A stretch of 64,000 nucleotides of DNA from Terrimesophilobacter bigeumensis. GTDB taxonomy: Bacteria > Actinomycetota > Actinomycetes > Actinomycetales > Microbacteriaceae. The stretch's first letter is position 1. The number at the start of each line of letters is the position of its first letter. The position numbers and the translations under genes were made by a program. Of the stretch, positions 7,816 through 16,762 are shown piece by piece. The stretch covers positions 1 to 64,000 of the forward strand of contig NZ_BAABAE010000005.1 in assembly GCF_039537265.1 (NCBI RefSeq), given 5' to 3'. The notes under the pieces are model-generated. The model did not search any database. It was not told the DNA's origin and worked only from the letters and a program-made list of their open reading frames with translations.

Positions 7816-9347
7816 CGACGCGCCCGGATGCGGAGGAACGGTTCTACGACTTCGTCGTCGTCTCCAACCGTCTCCCGGTCGACAGCGTCGTCGGCGGCGA
7901 CGGCCGTCAGCGCTGGACGCAGTCGCCCGGCGGACTCGTCGCCGCGCTCGAGCCGGTCATGCAGTCGCGCGACGGGGCGTGGGTGGGCTGGCCGGGCCAG
8001 GCCGACCTCGATCTGGAGCCTTTCGACACCGACGGAATGCACCTCGTGCCGGTGCCCCTCAGCGCGCTCGAGGTGGAGCACTACTACGAGGGCTTCTCGA
8101 ACGACACCCTGTGGCCGCTCTACCACGATGTCATCGCCGCCCCGTCGTTCCACCGTGAGTGGTGGGACACCTATCGGCTCGTGAACACCCGGTTCGCCGA
8201 CCGCACCGCCGAGGTGGCGGCTCAGGGCGGACTCGTCTGGGTGCAGGACTACCAGCTGCAGCTCGTCCCGAAGCTGCTGCGCGAGCTCCGCCCCGACCTC
8301 ACGATCGGGTTCTTCGACCACATCCCGTTCCCGCCGTACGGACTGTTCTCGCAGCTGCCCTGGCGCACGCAGGTGGTCGAAGGGCTGCTGGGGGCGGATG
8401 TCGTCGGTTTCCAGCGGGACGCCGATGCCGGCAACTTCCAGCAGGCGGTGCGCCGCCTCAAGGGGTACGCGACGAAGGGATCGCACATCGAGGTTCCCCT
8501 CGTAGACACGTCGCCGGGGGTGCGGGTGTACGGGCCGATCAAGCGGGGGCAGGCCTCCCGCACCGTCATCGCGAAGAAGTTCCCGATCTCGATCGACGCC
8601 GCCTTCTACCGGGAGGCGGCGGCGCGGCCGGACATCCGGGCGAGGGCGAGACAGATCCGCGGCGACCTCGGCAACCCGAAGACGATCATGCTCGGCGTCG
8701 ACCGGCTCGACTACACCAAGGGCATCCGGCATCGTCTGGAGGCCTACGGCGAGCTGCTCGCCGAGGGCAGGGTCAACCCCGAGGAGGTCATCCTGGTGCA
8801 GGTGGCGAGCCCGAGCCGGGAGCGGGTGCTCAGCTACATGCAGTTGCGCGACGAGATCGAGCTCACGGTCGGGCGCATCAACGGCGACTATTCGGAGATC
8901 GGGCACCAGGCGATCAGCTACCACCACCAGAACTACCCGCGCGACGAGATGGTCGCCCTCTACCTCGCGGCGGACGTCATGCTCGTGACGGCCCTGCGCG
9001 ACGGGATGAACCTCGTGGCGAAAGAATATGTCGCCTCGCGCTTCGACAGTGACGGGGTGCTGGTGCTCTCCGAGTTCGCCGGCGCCTCCGACGAGCTCAC
9101 CCGCGCCGTACTCGTCAACCCGCACGACATCGACGGGCTCAAGGATGCCATCATGGCGGCCATCGAGCTACCGGCACGCGAGCGCGAGTCGCGGATGCGA
9201 TACCTGCGCAAACGCGTCTTCGAGAACGATGTGGAGAAATGGTCGAGCGGGTTCCTGCACGTGCTGGTGCATCACCATGCGATCGTCGCGAGTGCGAGTG
9301 CGAGTGCGAGTGCAGGTGCGGGTGCGGACTCGAGTTCCGAGGCATGA
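7812..9347 (+). CDS. otsA: Alpha,alpha-trehalose-6-phosphate synthase (UDP-forming)
   Basis: 511 aa, glycosyltransferase family 20. It joins glucose from a nucleotide sugar to glucose-6-phosphate to give trehalose-6-phosphate, which OtsB dephosphorylates. Family motifs: VVVSNRLPV at the N-terminus, WVGWPGQ, VWVQDYQLQLVPKLLRE, GFFDHIPFPPYGLFSQLPW, MLGVDRLDYTKGI, and LRDGMNLVAKEY near the C-terminus. An in-frame extension upstream is open, but the start at 7812 (MTTRPDAEERFYDF) gives the normal N-terminus. The last 20 residues are a low-complexity ASASAGAG tail encoded by GCGAGT-type hexamer repeats. The stop overlaps the otsB start (ATGA). Confidence 0.95.
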   Translation: MTTRPDAEERFYDFVVVSNRLPVDSVVGGDGRQRWTQSPGGLVAALEPVMQSRDGAWVGWPGQADLDLEPFDTDGMHLVPVPLSALEVEHYYEGFSNDTLWPLYHDVIAAPSFHREWWDTYRLVNTRFADRTAEVAAQGGLVWVQDYQLQLVPKLLRELRPDLTIGFFDHIPFPPYGLFSQLPWRTQVVEGLLGADVVGFQRDADAGNFQQAVRRLKGYATKGSHIEVPLVDTSPGVRVYGPIKRGQASRTVIAKKFPISIDAAFYREAAARPDIRARARQIRGDLGNPKTIMLGVDRLDYTKGIRHRLEAYGELLAEGRVNPEEVILVQVASPSRERVLSYMQLRDEIELTVGRINGDYSEIGHQAISYHHQNYPRDEMVALYLAADVMLVTALRDGMNLVAKEYVASRFDSDGVLVLSEFAGASDELTRAVLVNPHDIDGLKDAIMAAIELPARERESRMRYLRKRVFENDVEKWSSGFLHVLVHHHAIVASASASASAGAGADSSSEA

Positions 9348-10180
9348 GCGACAGCAGTGCCGAGCCGGCAAGCCCATCGCCACAGGATCCCGGGTCGGGT
9401 CTCGAGCCCGGATTGCGTGCCGACCTCCAGCGCATCGCAGGCGCCCCCGCCCTGCTCGTCGCGCTCGACTTCGACGGGACGCTCGCACCGACGGTCGACG
9501 ACCCGGATGCCGCCCGCGCGCTGCCGGCGGCCCGTGCGGCCGTCGTGGCTCTCGCCGGGCTGCCCGCGACCCGCGTCGCGGTGGTCTCCGGCCGTGCGAT
9601 CGCGAGCCTGGAGCGGGTTGCCCAGCTGCCGTCGGAACTGCTGCTCGTCGGCTCGCACGGGGCGGAGCTGCGCATCGACGGCGAGGAGTCCGGCCCCGAC
9701 CTCTCAGCAGAGGACCTCGATCTGCTCGGTCGTCTCTACGGGGCCGTCGCCGGGGTCGCCACGCGGTATCCGGGCGTGCGCGTCGAGGAGAAGCCCGCCG
9801 GCTGCGGGCTCCACACGCGGACGGCATCGCCGGAGGATGCCGCGGCCGTAAGGAGAGAGGCGCTCGCCGCGGTCAGGTCCCTGGCCGGCGGCGAGGGCAT
9901 CGCCGAGCGCTATGGCAAGGACATCCTGGAGTTCACGGTGCGCACGGCCGACAAGGGAACGGCGCTCCAGGTCCTTCGCGACCGCACCGCAGCATCCGCC
10001 GTGCTGTTCGTGGGCGACGACGTGACGGATGAGGACGGCTTCGCGGTGCTCGCCGGAGACGACCTCGGTGTAAAGGTCGGAGCCGGGGATACCAGGGCGA
10101 CCCGGCGGGTCGATGACCCGGAGGCCGTGGCGGAACTGCTCGGCCTGCTCGTGCGATACCGAGAGCGGATCGCCCCATAG
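9344..10180 (+). CDS. otsB: Trehalose-6-phosphate phosphatase
   Basis: 278 aa, HAD-superfamily phosphatase. HAD motif I is ALDFDGTLAP (nucleophile Asp about residue 43), motif II is VVSGRAIASL, and motif IV is VLFVGDDVTDEDGF. It converts trehalose-6-phosphate to trehalose, a stress protectant in this group. The ATG at 9344 overlaps the otsA stop, so the two enzymes of the pathway are translationally coupled. An open frame upstream inside otsA is a shadow. The N-terminal 25 residues are Pro/Ser rich and probably unstructured. Confidence 0.94.
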   Translation: MSDSSAEPASPSPQDPGSGLEPGLRADLQRIAGAPALLVALDFDGTLAPTVDDPDAARALPAARAAVVALAGLPATRVAVVSGRAIASLERVAQLPSELLLVGSHGAELRIDGEESGPDLSAEDLDLLGRLYGAVAGVATRYPGVRVEEKPAGCGLHTRTASPEDAAAVRREALAAVRSLAGGEGIAERYGKDILEFTVRTADKGTALQVLRDRTAASAVLFVGDDVTDEDGFAVLAGDDLGVKVGAGDTRATRRVDDPEAVAELLGLLVRYRERIAP

Positions 10181-10268
10181 CCCCGGTAGAATCGTGCTGC
10201 GGATGAACACAACTTCGGGGTAATTCCATGCGCCGAGCGCCTGCCGCACTGACGCTCTGGGAGGAATC

Positions 10269-13226
10269 GTGCTCGCATTCCTCATCGTGTTCGCCCTGGC
10301 CCCCCTCGTCGTACCTCCGCTGACCCGCTGGCTCGGCCGAAGGATCTTCGTCGGGCTCGCATTCATTCCCGCCGCGGCATTCGTCTTCACGCTCACGCAG
10401 ACCCCAGCGATCCTGGCCGGCTCGCCGCCCGCCGAGGTCATTCCTTGGATTCCCCAGCTCGCGGTGAGCCTCGCGGTGCGCGTCGACACGCTGTCCTGGC
10501 TGCTCGCCCTCGTCGTCACCGGCATCGGGGCGCTCGTGCTCCTCTACTGCGCGTGGTATTTCACGGATGCCGAGGAGGGCCTCGGCCGTTTCGCAGCCGT
10601 GCTGCTCGCCTTCACCGGCACGATGTACGGACTCGTGATCTCCGACGACGTATTCCTGCTGTTCGTGTTCTGGGAGGCGACGAGCGTCTTCTCCTACCTG
10701 CTCATCGGTCATTACACCGGCCGGCGCGCGAGCCGGGGCGCCGCGCTGCAGGCCCTCATCGTGACGACGGCGGGCGGCCTGGCGATGCTCGTCGGCCTCG
10801 TCATGCTCTCGGTGCCTGCCGGGACCTCCCGTGTCTCCGAGCTCGTGGCGATGGCGCAGGATGGCCGGCTCGACCTCGGCGCGCCTCTCGTGGTCGCCGC
10901 CGTGATCCTCATTCTGGTCGGCGCGCTCAGCAAGTCGGCGATCATCCCGTTCCACTTCTGGCTGCCCGCGGCGATGGCGGCGCCGACCCCGGTGAGCGCC
11001 TACCTGCACGCGGCGGCGATGGTGCAGGCCGGGATCTACCTCGTGGCGCGCCTGGCGCCAGGGTTCTCGGCGACACCGGGGTGGCATCCGCTGCTGCTCG
11101 GGCTCGGCCTGGCCACGATGCTCGTCGGCGGATGGCGTGCCCTCCGCCAGCACGACCTCAAGCTCCTTCTCGCGCACGGCACGGTGAGCCAGCTCGGCTT
11201 CCTCATCGTCGTCACGGGTTTCGGCACGCGCACGGCAGCGCTCGCCGGGGTCGCACTCCTGCTCGCGCACGCGCTCTTCAAGGCCGCGCTCTTCCTCGTC
11301 GTCGGGATCATCGACCACCGGGCCGGAACGCGCGACCTGCGCAAGCTCTCCGGGCTCGGCCGCGAGGCGCCGGTGCTCACGATCGTCGGTGCGCTTGCCG
11401 TGCTCTCGATGGCCGGTGTGCCGTTCACGGCCGGGTTCGTCGCCAAGGAGACCGTGTTGAGCGCGTTCCTGGATGCGGCACAGGGTGGAGCGGGAGCCGC
11501 AGCGGGTTCTGCTCCCGGTGCTGTGGCCGGCTGGATCGTCCTCGTCGGCATCGCCCTCGGCTCGACCCTCACGGTCGCCTACAGCGCGCGGTTCCTGTGG
11601 GGCGCCTTCGCCCGCAAGAGTGGTGTCGAGAAGGTCCGCCCGGTGCACGAGAGTGTGTCGTTCCTCGCCTCGCCCGCAGTCCTCGCGGTCGCCGGGATCG
11701 TGCTGGCCCCGCTGTTCCGGCTCGTGGGAGACCTGCTCGCCGGCTACCCGGCGCTCTTCCCGCCGGATGCGCGCGATTATCACCTCGCCCTCTGGCACGG
11801 CTTCGATGCAGCGCTCCTCGTCTCGGCGCTCACACTCCTCGCCGGGCTCGCCCTGTTCTGGGCCCGCGTCCCCGTCGCGGCGGCCCAGGCGAAACTGCCT
11901 CCCGTCGTCAACGCGAGCGAGCTCTACGGCAAGACGATGCGCGGACTCGACCGGCTCGCCGCCCGGGTGACCTCGACGACGCAGCGCGGCTCGCTCCCGT
12001 TCTATCTCGGCGTCATCCTGCTCACCCTCGTCGGCTCGGTGGGGACGACGCTCGTGCTCAACCGCACCTGGCCTGCCGAGTGGCGGCTCTGGGACAGCCC
12101 GGCACAACTCGCGATCGGGGGAATCATGGCGGTCGCCGCCGTCGCGCTGACGAGGGCCGACAAGCGCTTCGCCGCAGCACTCCTCGTCGGTGTCACGGGC
12201 TACGGGATGGCGGCGCTCTTCGCCTTCCACGGCGCCCCGGACCTCGCCCTCACCCAGGTGCTCGTCGAGACCGTCACGCTCATCGCTTTCGTGCTCGTGC
12301 TGCGCAGGCTCCCGGCCCGGCTCGGCCAGACCCATGGCACGGCGCACCGGGCGGTTCGCGCGATCGTGAGCGTGAGCCTCGGGCTCATGATGGCGGCCGT
12401 CGCGATCGTCGCCCTCGGCGCTCGCACCGCCCTGCCGATCTCACTCGACCTGCCCGACCTCGCGTACGAGGTGGGGCACGGCAGCAACGTCGTCAACGTC
12501 GTGCTCGTCGACGTACGCGGCTGGGACACCCTCGGGGAGCTCTCGGTGCTCATCGCCGCGGCGACCGGCGTTGCGAGTCTCGTGTTCCTGCGCAGCCGCA
12601 CCGACAACCTGCCCCGGGTCCCGGATGCCGTGGGGCGCAGCCTGCGCTCCCGCCTCCGCCCGGTGCGCGAGACCGTCGCCGCGGAGTACGTGCCGGGCGT
12701 GCAGGACCCGTCGATCCGCAACGCCTGGCTGCTCGCCGGGCTCAAGCTCGCACCGGAGAATCGCTCCATCCTGCTCGAGGTCGTCGTCCGGCTCCTCTTC
12801 CACGCCGTCGTGGTCGTCTCGGTGTTCATCCTGTTCACCGGGCACAATTCGCCCGGCGGCGGGTTCGCGGGCGGCCTCGTCGCCGGACTCGCGCTCGCCG
12901 GGCGCTACCTCGCCGGAGGCCGCTACGAGCTCGGGGCGGCCGCCCCGGTGGATGCCGGGCGCCTCCTCGGCGTCGGCCTGCTGCTGGCCGCCGGTACCGC
13001 GACCGCTCCGCTGCTCTTCGGCGCGAATGCCCTCACCTCGACGTGGTTCGAGGCGACGGTACCCGTTCTCGGCCACCTCGAGTTCACGACATCCACCATC
13101 TTCGACATCGGGGTGTACCTCGTCGTCATCGGCATGGTGCTCGACGTGCTGAGGAGCCTCGGCGCCGAGGTCGACCGCCAGCAGGAGGACGCGAGCGAAG
13201 AACTCGAAGAGGGGAGCACGATATGA
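10269..13226 (+). CDS. mnhA: Na+/H+ antiporter subunit A fused to subunit B (MnhA-MnhB)
   Basis: 985 aa, many membrane helices, starting at GTG with GGGAGG 5-6 nt upstream. Residues 1-780 are MrpA/MnhA, homologous to complex I NuoL: ISDDVFLLFVFWEATSVFSY, LLIGHYTG, LSKSAIIPFHFWLPAAM, LLLAHGTVSQLGF, HALFKAALFLVVGIIDH. The C-terminal part (ENRSILLEVVVRLLFHAV, then FTGHNSPGGGFAGGLVAGLA) is the MnhB domain. Such A-B fusions are common in actinobacteria. It is the first and largest gene of a six-gene antiporter operon for sodium and pH homeostasis; its stop overlaps the ATG of subunit C. A -10-like TAGAAT lies at 10187-10192. Confidence 0.94.
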   Translation: MLAFLIVFALAPLVVPPLTRWLGRRIFVGLAFIPAAAFVFTLTQTPAILAGSPPAEVIPWIPQLAVSLAVRVDTLSWLLALVVTGIGALVLLYCAWYFTDAEEGLGRFAAVLLAFTGTMYGLVISDDVFLLFVFWEATSVFSYLLIGHYTGRRASRGAALQALIVTTAGGLAMLVGLVMLSVPAGTSRVSELVAMAQDGRLDLGAPLVVAAVILILVGALSKSAIIPFHFWLPAAMAAPTPVSAYLHAAAMVQAGIYLVARLAPGFSATPGWHPLLLGLGLATMLVGGWRALRQHDLKLLLAHGTVSQLGFLIVVTGFGTRTAALAGVALLLAHALFKAALFLVVGIIDHRAGTRDLRKLSGLGREAPVLTIVGALAVLSMAGVPFTAGFVAKETVLSAFLDAAQGGAGAAAGSAPGAVAGWIVLVGIALGSTLTVAYSARFLWGAFARKSGVEKVRPVHESVSFLASPAVLAVAGIVLAPLFRLVGDLLAGYPALFPPDARDYHLALWHGFDAALLVSALTLLAGLALFWARVPVAAAQAKLPPVVNASELYGKTMRGLDRLAARVTSTTQRGSLPFYLGVILLTLVGSVGTTLVLNRTWPAEWRLWDSPAQLAIGGIMAVAAVALTRADKRFAAALLVGVTGYGMAALFAFHGAPDLALTQVLVETVTLIAFVLVLRRLPARLGQTHGTAHRAVRAIVSVSLGLMMAAVAIVALGARTALPISLDLPDLAYEVGHGSNVVNVVLVDVRGWDTLGELSVLIAAATGVASLVFLRSRTDNLPRVPDAVGRSLRSRLRPVRETVAAEYVPGVQDPSIRNAWLLAGLKLAPENRSILLEVVVRLLFHAVVVVSVFILFTGHNSPGGGFAGGLVAGLALAGRYLAGGRYELGAAAPVDAGRLLGVGLLLAAGTATAPLLFGANALTSTWFEATVPVLGHLEFTTSTIFDIGVYLVVIGMVLDVLRSLGAEVDRQQEDASEELEEGSTI

Positions 13227-13831
13227 GCGTCTCCCTCGTGCTCGTCGCCGTCATGGCGGTGCTCTATGCCGGCGGCGTCTACCTGCTCCTGGAGCGCAGC
13301 ATGACGCGCGTGCTGCTCGGGTTCCTGCTCGTCGGCAACGCGACCAACCTGCTCATCCTCGTGGTCTCCGGCCGCGCGGGTGCCGCCCCGTTCCACGGCG
13401 AGACTGAGCCGCTCGCCGACCCGCTCCCGCAGGCCTTCGTGCTCACCTCGATCGTCATCACCTTCGGGGTCTCCGCCTTCCTCATGGCGCTCATCTACCG
13501 CTCGTGGCGGCTCGCCCACGCGGATGTCGTCGAGGACGACACCGAGGACGTCGCCGTCGGCCGCCGCGACGTCTCGGTCGCGGCGGAACCGGAGCTCGCG
13601 AGCGACGACACCGAGTTCGGAACGCGGGCGACCGCCGCCGTCTCCACCGCGGTCGACCTCGAGGAACTGGAACGGGCGGAAGAGGTGGCGCGCCTCGAGG
13701 AGTTGCGCAGGCTGGATGAGCTGCGCCGGCTCGAGGAGGAATCGCTCGAGGGTGCCGACAGCGCCGATAGCGGCGACCGCGGTGGCAAGGGCGCCGAGGG
13801 CCGTGGCGACGAGGGTGGTGGACTGCCGTGA
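13223..13831 (+). CDS. mnhC: Na+/H+ antiporter subunit C (NuoK-like)
   Basis: 202 aa. The N-terminal 105 residues are a three-helix NuoK-like unit: MSVSLVLVAVMAVLYAGGVY, LLGFLLVGNATNLLILVVSG, PLPQAFVLTSIVITFGVSAF. MnhC is normally about 110-120 aa. Here an extra 90-residue tail rich in Glu, Asp, Arg and Leu follows (VDLEELERAEEVARLEEL and repeats), likely a cytoplasmic charged helix or coiled coil. The ATG overlaps the mnhA stop, and the stop overlaps the GTG of mnhD. Confidence 0.92.
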   Translation: MSVSLVLVAVMAVLYAGGVYLLLERSMTRVLLGFLLVGNATNLLILVVSGRAGAAPFHGETEPLADPLPQAFVLTSIVITFGVSAFLMALIYRSWRLAHADVVEDDTEDVAVGRRDVSVAAEPELASDDTEFGTRATAAVSTAVDLEELERAEEVARLEELRRLDELRRLEEESLEGADSADSGDRGGKGAEGRGDEGGGLP

Positions 13832-15384
13832 ATATCCTCGTCCCGTTGGTCGTCCTGCTGCCGCTGCTCGGCGCGGCCGTCGCGCTCACCCAGGCGAAGC
13901 ATCCGAGAGTCCAGACCCTCATCGCGGTCGGCGTGCTGGTGGCCGTTCTCGCCATCGGCGTCATCCTGCTGTTCGCCGTCGACGCCGACGGTGCGATCGC
14001 GGTCGCGATCGGCGGCTGGGACGCCCCCATCGGCATCGTGCTCGTCGTCGACCGGCTCGCCGCACTGCTCCTCGTCGTGTCGGCCGCCGTCCTGCTGTCG
14101 GTGCTCGTGTTCTCGGTCGGGCAAGGGCTCGCCGACGGCGACCGGGAGACCCCGGTGTCGATCTACTACCCGACCTACCTCATCCTCGCGACGGGCGTCT
14201 TCAACGCCTTCCTCGCCGGGGACCTGTTCAACCTGTACGTGAGCTTCGAGATCCTGCTCGTGGCGAGCTATGTGCTCATCACCGTCGGCGGTACGGAGCT
14301 TCGCATCCGCGCGGGCATCACCTACATCGTGGTGAGCCTCGTCTCCTCGATCATCTTCCTCGCGGCGATCGCCATGATCTACGCCGCGGTCGGCACGGTG
14401 AACATCGCCCAGCTCGCGATTCGGCTGGGGGAGTTGCCGCACGACATCCAGCTCGTGCTGCACGTCATGCTGCTCGTCGCCTTCGGTATCAAAGCGGCTG
14501 TCTTCCCGCTGTCGTTCTGGCTGCCCGACTCCTACCCGACCGCACCTGCGCCGGTCACCGCCGTCTTCGCCGGCCTCCTCACCAAGGTGGGCGTGTACGC
14601 GATCATGCGCACCGAGATGATCATGTTCCCCGGCGACGAGCTCGGCATACCCATCATGATCGTCGCCGCGCTCACCATGATCGTCGGCATCCTCGGCGCC
14701 GTCGCGCAGGCGGACGTCAAGAGGCTCCTCTCCTTCACCCTCGTGAGTCACATCGGCTACATGCTGTTCGGAATCGGGCTCGGCACGGCGGCTGGGCTCT
14801 CCGCCGCGACCTACTATGTCATCCACCACATCACGGTGCAGACGACGCTCTTCCTCGGGGTGGGGCTCGTCGAACGCCAGGGCGGCACGACCTCCATCAA
14901 CCGGCTCGGCGGGATGCTCAAGGCCTCCCCGCTCATCGGCGTGCTCGTCTTCATCCCCATGCTGAGTCTCGGCGGCATCCCGCCGTTCTCCGGGTTCCTC
15001 GGCAAGCTCGCGCTGTTCGAAGCGGGGGCCCAGGACGGCTCGATCCTCGCCTGGGTGCTCATCGCATCCGGTGCGCTCGTCTCGCTGCTCACGCTGTACG
15101 CGCTCACCCGGGCCTGGAACATGACGTTCTGGCGTGACGCGGACGAGGTGGCCGACTACGACAATCCGCTTCCGGTACTCAGCCACGTGGGAGTCATGAC
15201 CGAGGTGCGGTCGGCGCGCAGCATCCCGCGCATCATGGTCGGGGCGACGGCGGCCATGGTCGCGCTGAGTGTCGCGCTCACGGTGTTCGCCGGGCCGCTC
15301 TACGACGTGAGCTCGCGTGCGGGCGACAACATCGACGGCCCCGAGTACTACATCACCCTCGTCGTCACGGGGGAGTCGGAATGA
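13828..15384 (+). CDS. mnhD: Na+/H+ antiporter subunit D (NuoN/NuoM-like)
   Basis: 518 aa, about 14 predicted TM helices, GTG start overlapping the mnhC stop. Proton-channel family motifs: FNAFLAGDLFNLYVSFEILL, FGIKAAVFPLSFWLPDSYPT, APVTAVFAGLLTKVGVYA, ADVKRLLSFTLVSHIGYM, SLGGIPPFSGFLGKLALF. It forms the ion-translocating core of the Mrp complex with subunit A. Length is normal. The stop overlaps the ATG of mnhE. Confidence 0.95.
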   Translation: MNILVPLVVLLPLLGAAVALTQAKHPRVQTLIAVGVLVAVLAIGVILLFAVDADGAIAVAIGGWDAPIGIVLVVDRLAALLLVVSAAVLLSVLVFSVGQGLADGDRETPVSIYYPTYLILATGVFNAFLAGDLFNLYVSFEILLVASYVLITVGGTELRIRAGITYIVVSLVSSIIFLAAIAMIYAAVGTVNIAQLAIRLGELPHDIQLVLHVMLLVAFGIKAAVFPLSFWLPDSYPTAPAPVTAVFAGLLTKVGVYAIMRTEMIMFPGDELGIPIMIVAALTMIVGILGAVAQADVKRLLSFTLVSHIGYMLFGIGLGTAAGLSAATYYVIHHITVQTTLFLGVGLVERQGGTTSINRLGGMLKASPLIGVLVFIPMLSLGGIPPFSGFLGKLALFEAGAQDGSILAWVLIASGALVSLLTLYALTRAWNMTFWRDADEVADYDNPLPVLSHVGVMTEVRSARSIPRIMVGATAAMVALSVALTVFAGPLYDVSSRAGDNIDGPEYYITLVVTGESE

Positions 15385-16046
15385 GCGCAGGGAAGGAGAT
15401 CGTGCCGAAGAAGACCGTGCCGGAGAAGACCGCGCTGGAGAAGACTGCGCCGGGGGAGAAGGACAACGAGCTGGGGGCCGACAGCCGCGAGGTGCGCCAG
15501 CGCCTGTGGCAGCAGCTGCCGCTGCTCGTCGCGCTCGTCGTGCTGTGGATGGTGCTCTGGGGGCAGTTCACCTGGCTGAGCCTCGCCACCGGGATCGTGG
15601 TCGCCATCGTCGTCACTCGCGTCTTCTACCTGCCGGCGATCGAGCTCTCCGGGCGGGTCAACCCGTGGTACGTGCTCGTGTTCCTCGCCCACTTCTTCCT
15701 CGACGTCGCGATCGCCTCCTTCCAGGTGGCGTTCCAGGCGCTCTGGCCGAAACCCATCCCACACTCCTCGGTCATCGGCATCCAGCTGCGCACGCGGTCG
15801 GACCTCGTGATGACGCTCGACGCGATCGCGATGTCGCTCGTGCCGGGCTCGCTCGTCGTCGAGGCCGACCGGGAACGCTCCGTCCTGTACCTGCACACCT
15901 TCGCGACCGAGACGCAGGAGGATGTCGAGGCGATGCGCAGGAAAGTGCTCGTCGTCGAAGCGCGCATCGTGCGGGCGATCGGGTCGAAGGCCGATCTCGA
16001 GCGCATCCGCGCCGCCGATCCGGCGAACCGGGGGGCCGGCTCATGA
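15381..16046 (+). CDS. mnhE: Na+/H+ antiporter subunit E
   Basis: 221 aa. Residues 45-150 hold the MnhE domain: a TM pair (LPLLVALVVLWMVLWG, FTWLSLATGIVVAIVVTRVF), then NPWYVLVFLAHFFLDVAIAS and the soluble end with LVMTLDAIAMSLVPGSLVVE. The first 30 residues are a lysine/glutamate-rich tail made of imperfect repeats (KKTVPEKTALEKTAPGEK), not typical of the family, from a GAGAAGAC-type DNA repeat. ATG overlaps the mnhD stop and the stop overlaps the mnhF ATG. Confidence 0.92.
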   Translation: MSAGKEIVPKKTVPEKTALEKTAPGEKDNELGADSREVRQRLWQQLPLLVALVVLWMVLWGQFTWLSLATGIVVAIVVTRVFYLPAIELSGRVNPWYVLVFLAHFFLDVAIASFQVAFQALWPKPIPHSSVIGIQLRTRSDLVMTLDAIAMSLVPGSLVVEADRERSVLYLHTFATETQEDVEAMRRKVLVVEARIVRAIGSKADLERIRAADPANRGAGS

Positions 16047-16309
16047 CCGAGTGGGTGTTCCTCGTCGTCGGGGTGCTGCTGACCGCCGCGGCCGTCATGG
16101 CGCTGTATCGGATCGCGCGGGGGCCGTCGATCCTCGACCGGATGATCGCCTCCGACATGCTGCTCACGACCATCATCTGCGCCATGGGCGCCGAGATGGT
16201 CTACAACGGGCACACGCGCAACCTCACGGCGATGCTCGTGCTCGCCGCGGCGGCGTTCCTCGGCGCGGTCGTGGTCGCGCGCTACGTGTCGAGAAGGGGG
16301 AGCAAGTGA
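16043..16309 (+). CDS. mnhF: Na+/H+ antiporter subunit F
   Basis: 88 aa with three TM helices: MTEWVFLVVGVLLTAAAVMA, LYRIARGPSILDRMIASDML (the conserved RGPs.lDR.va.D segment of MnhF), and LTAMLVLAAAAFLGAVVVAR. The ATG overlaps the mnhE stop, and its own stop overlaps the GTG of mnhG, so the whole antiporter operon is coupled gene to gene. Confidence 0.93.
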   Translation: MTEWVFLVVGVLLTAAAVMALYRIARGPSILDRMIASDMLLTTIICAMGAEMVYNGHTRNLTAMLVLAAAAFLGAVVVARYVSRRGSK

Positions 16310-16689
16310 ACCTCGACCTCGTGCTCGACATCCTCACCGGGATCTGCCTCGTACTCGGCGCGTTCCTGTCGTTCGCGGCCGGTGTCGGCCTCCTGCGGTT
16401 CCCGGATGCGATCGCGCGCATGCACGCGACGACCAAACCGCAGATCCTCGGGCTCATCTTCATCCTCGGGGCGATCGCCCTGCAGGAGCGGCGCTGGACG
16501 ACCGTGCTCGTCCTCCTCGCGATCCTGCTGTTCCAGATGATGACCGCGCCGATCTCCGCGCACATGGTGGGTCGCGCAGGCTACCGCACCGGAGTCGTCG
16601 CGCCGGGGTCGCTGCTCGTCGACGAGCTCGAGCGGGCGGTCGAGGAGGCGCAGCGCGAGCGCGGTGAGGACGACGCTCCGCCACCGTGA
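16306..16689 (+). CDS. mnhG: Na+/H+ antiporter subunit G
   Basis: 127 aa, GTG start overlapping the mnhF stop. MnhG motifs: LDILTGICLVLGAFLSFAAG, VGLLRFPDAIARMHATTKPQ, LGLIFILGAIALQ, ILLFQMMTAPISAHMVGRAGYRTG. Three TM helices and a charged C-terminal tail. It is the last gene of the operon. No clear intrinsic terminator is seen in the 73 bp before ilvD. Confidence 0.93.
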   Translation: MNLDLVLDILTGICLVLGAFLSFAAGVGLLRFPDAIARMHATTKPQILGLIFILGAIALQERRWTTVLVLLAILLFQMMTAPISAHMVGRAGYRTGVVAPGSLLVDELERAVEEAQRERGEDDAPPP

Positions 16690-16749
16690 CCCGTTCGCCG
16701 CGAGTAGTAGGACGACCAAGCACCGAAGAACCCGAATGCGGGGAAGTTC

Positions 16750-16755
16750 TAGACT
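16750..16755 (+). promoter_or_regulatory. -10 element of a leaderless promoter (ilvD)
   Basis: TAGACT, 7 nt, then ATG at 16763. No Shine-Dalgarno is present. It lies in the 73-bp gap after mnhG. Confidence 0.6.
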
Positions 16756-16762
16756 CGGGTGC

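Noticed and set aside
10203..10223. Six-codon ORF (MNTTSG) before mnhA as a leader peptide
   Set aside because: Spacing from the -10 is wrong for a leaderless start, the stop is far from the mnhA GTG, and mnhA has its own good ribosome site.
9933..12347. An 804-codon minus-strand frame opposite otsB-mnhA
   Set aside because: Shadow of the antiporter gene; low-complexity Arg/Glu/His composition and no ribosome site or domain.
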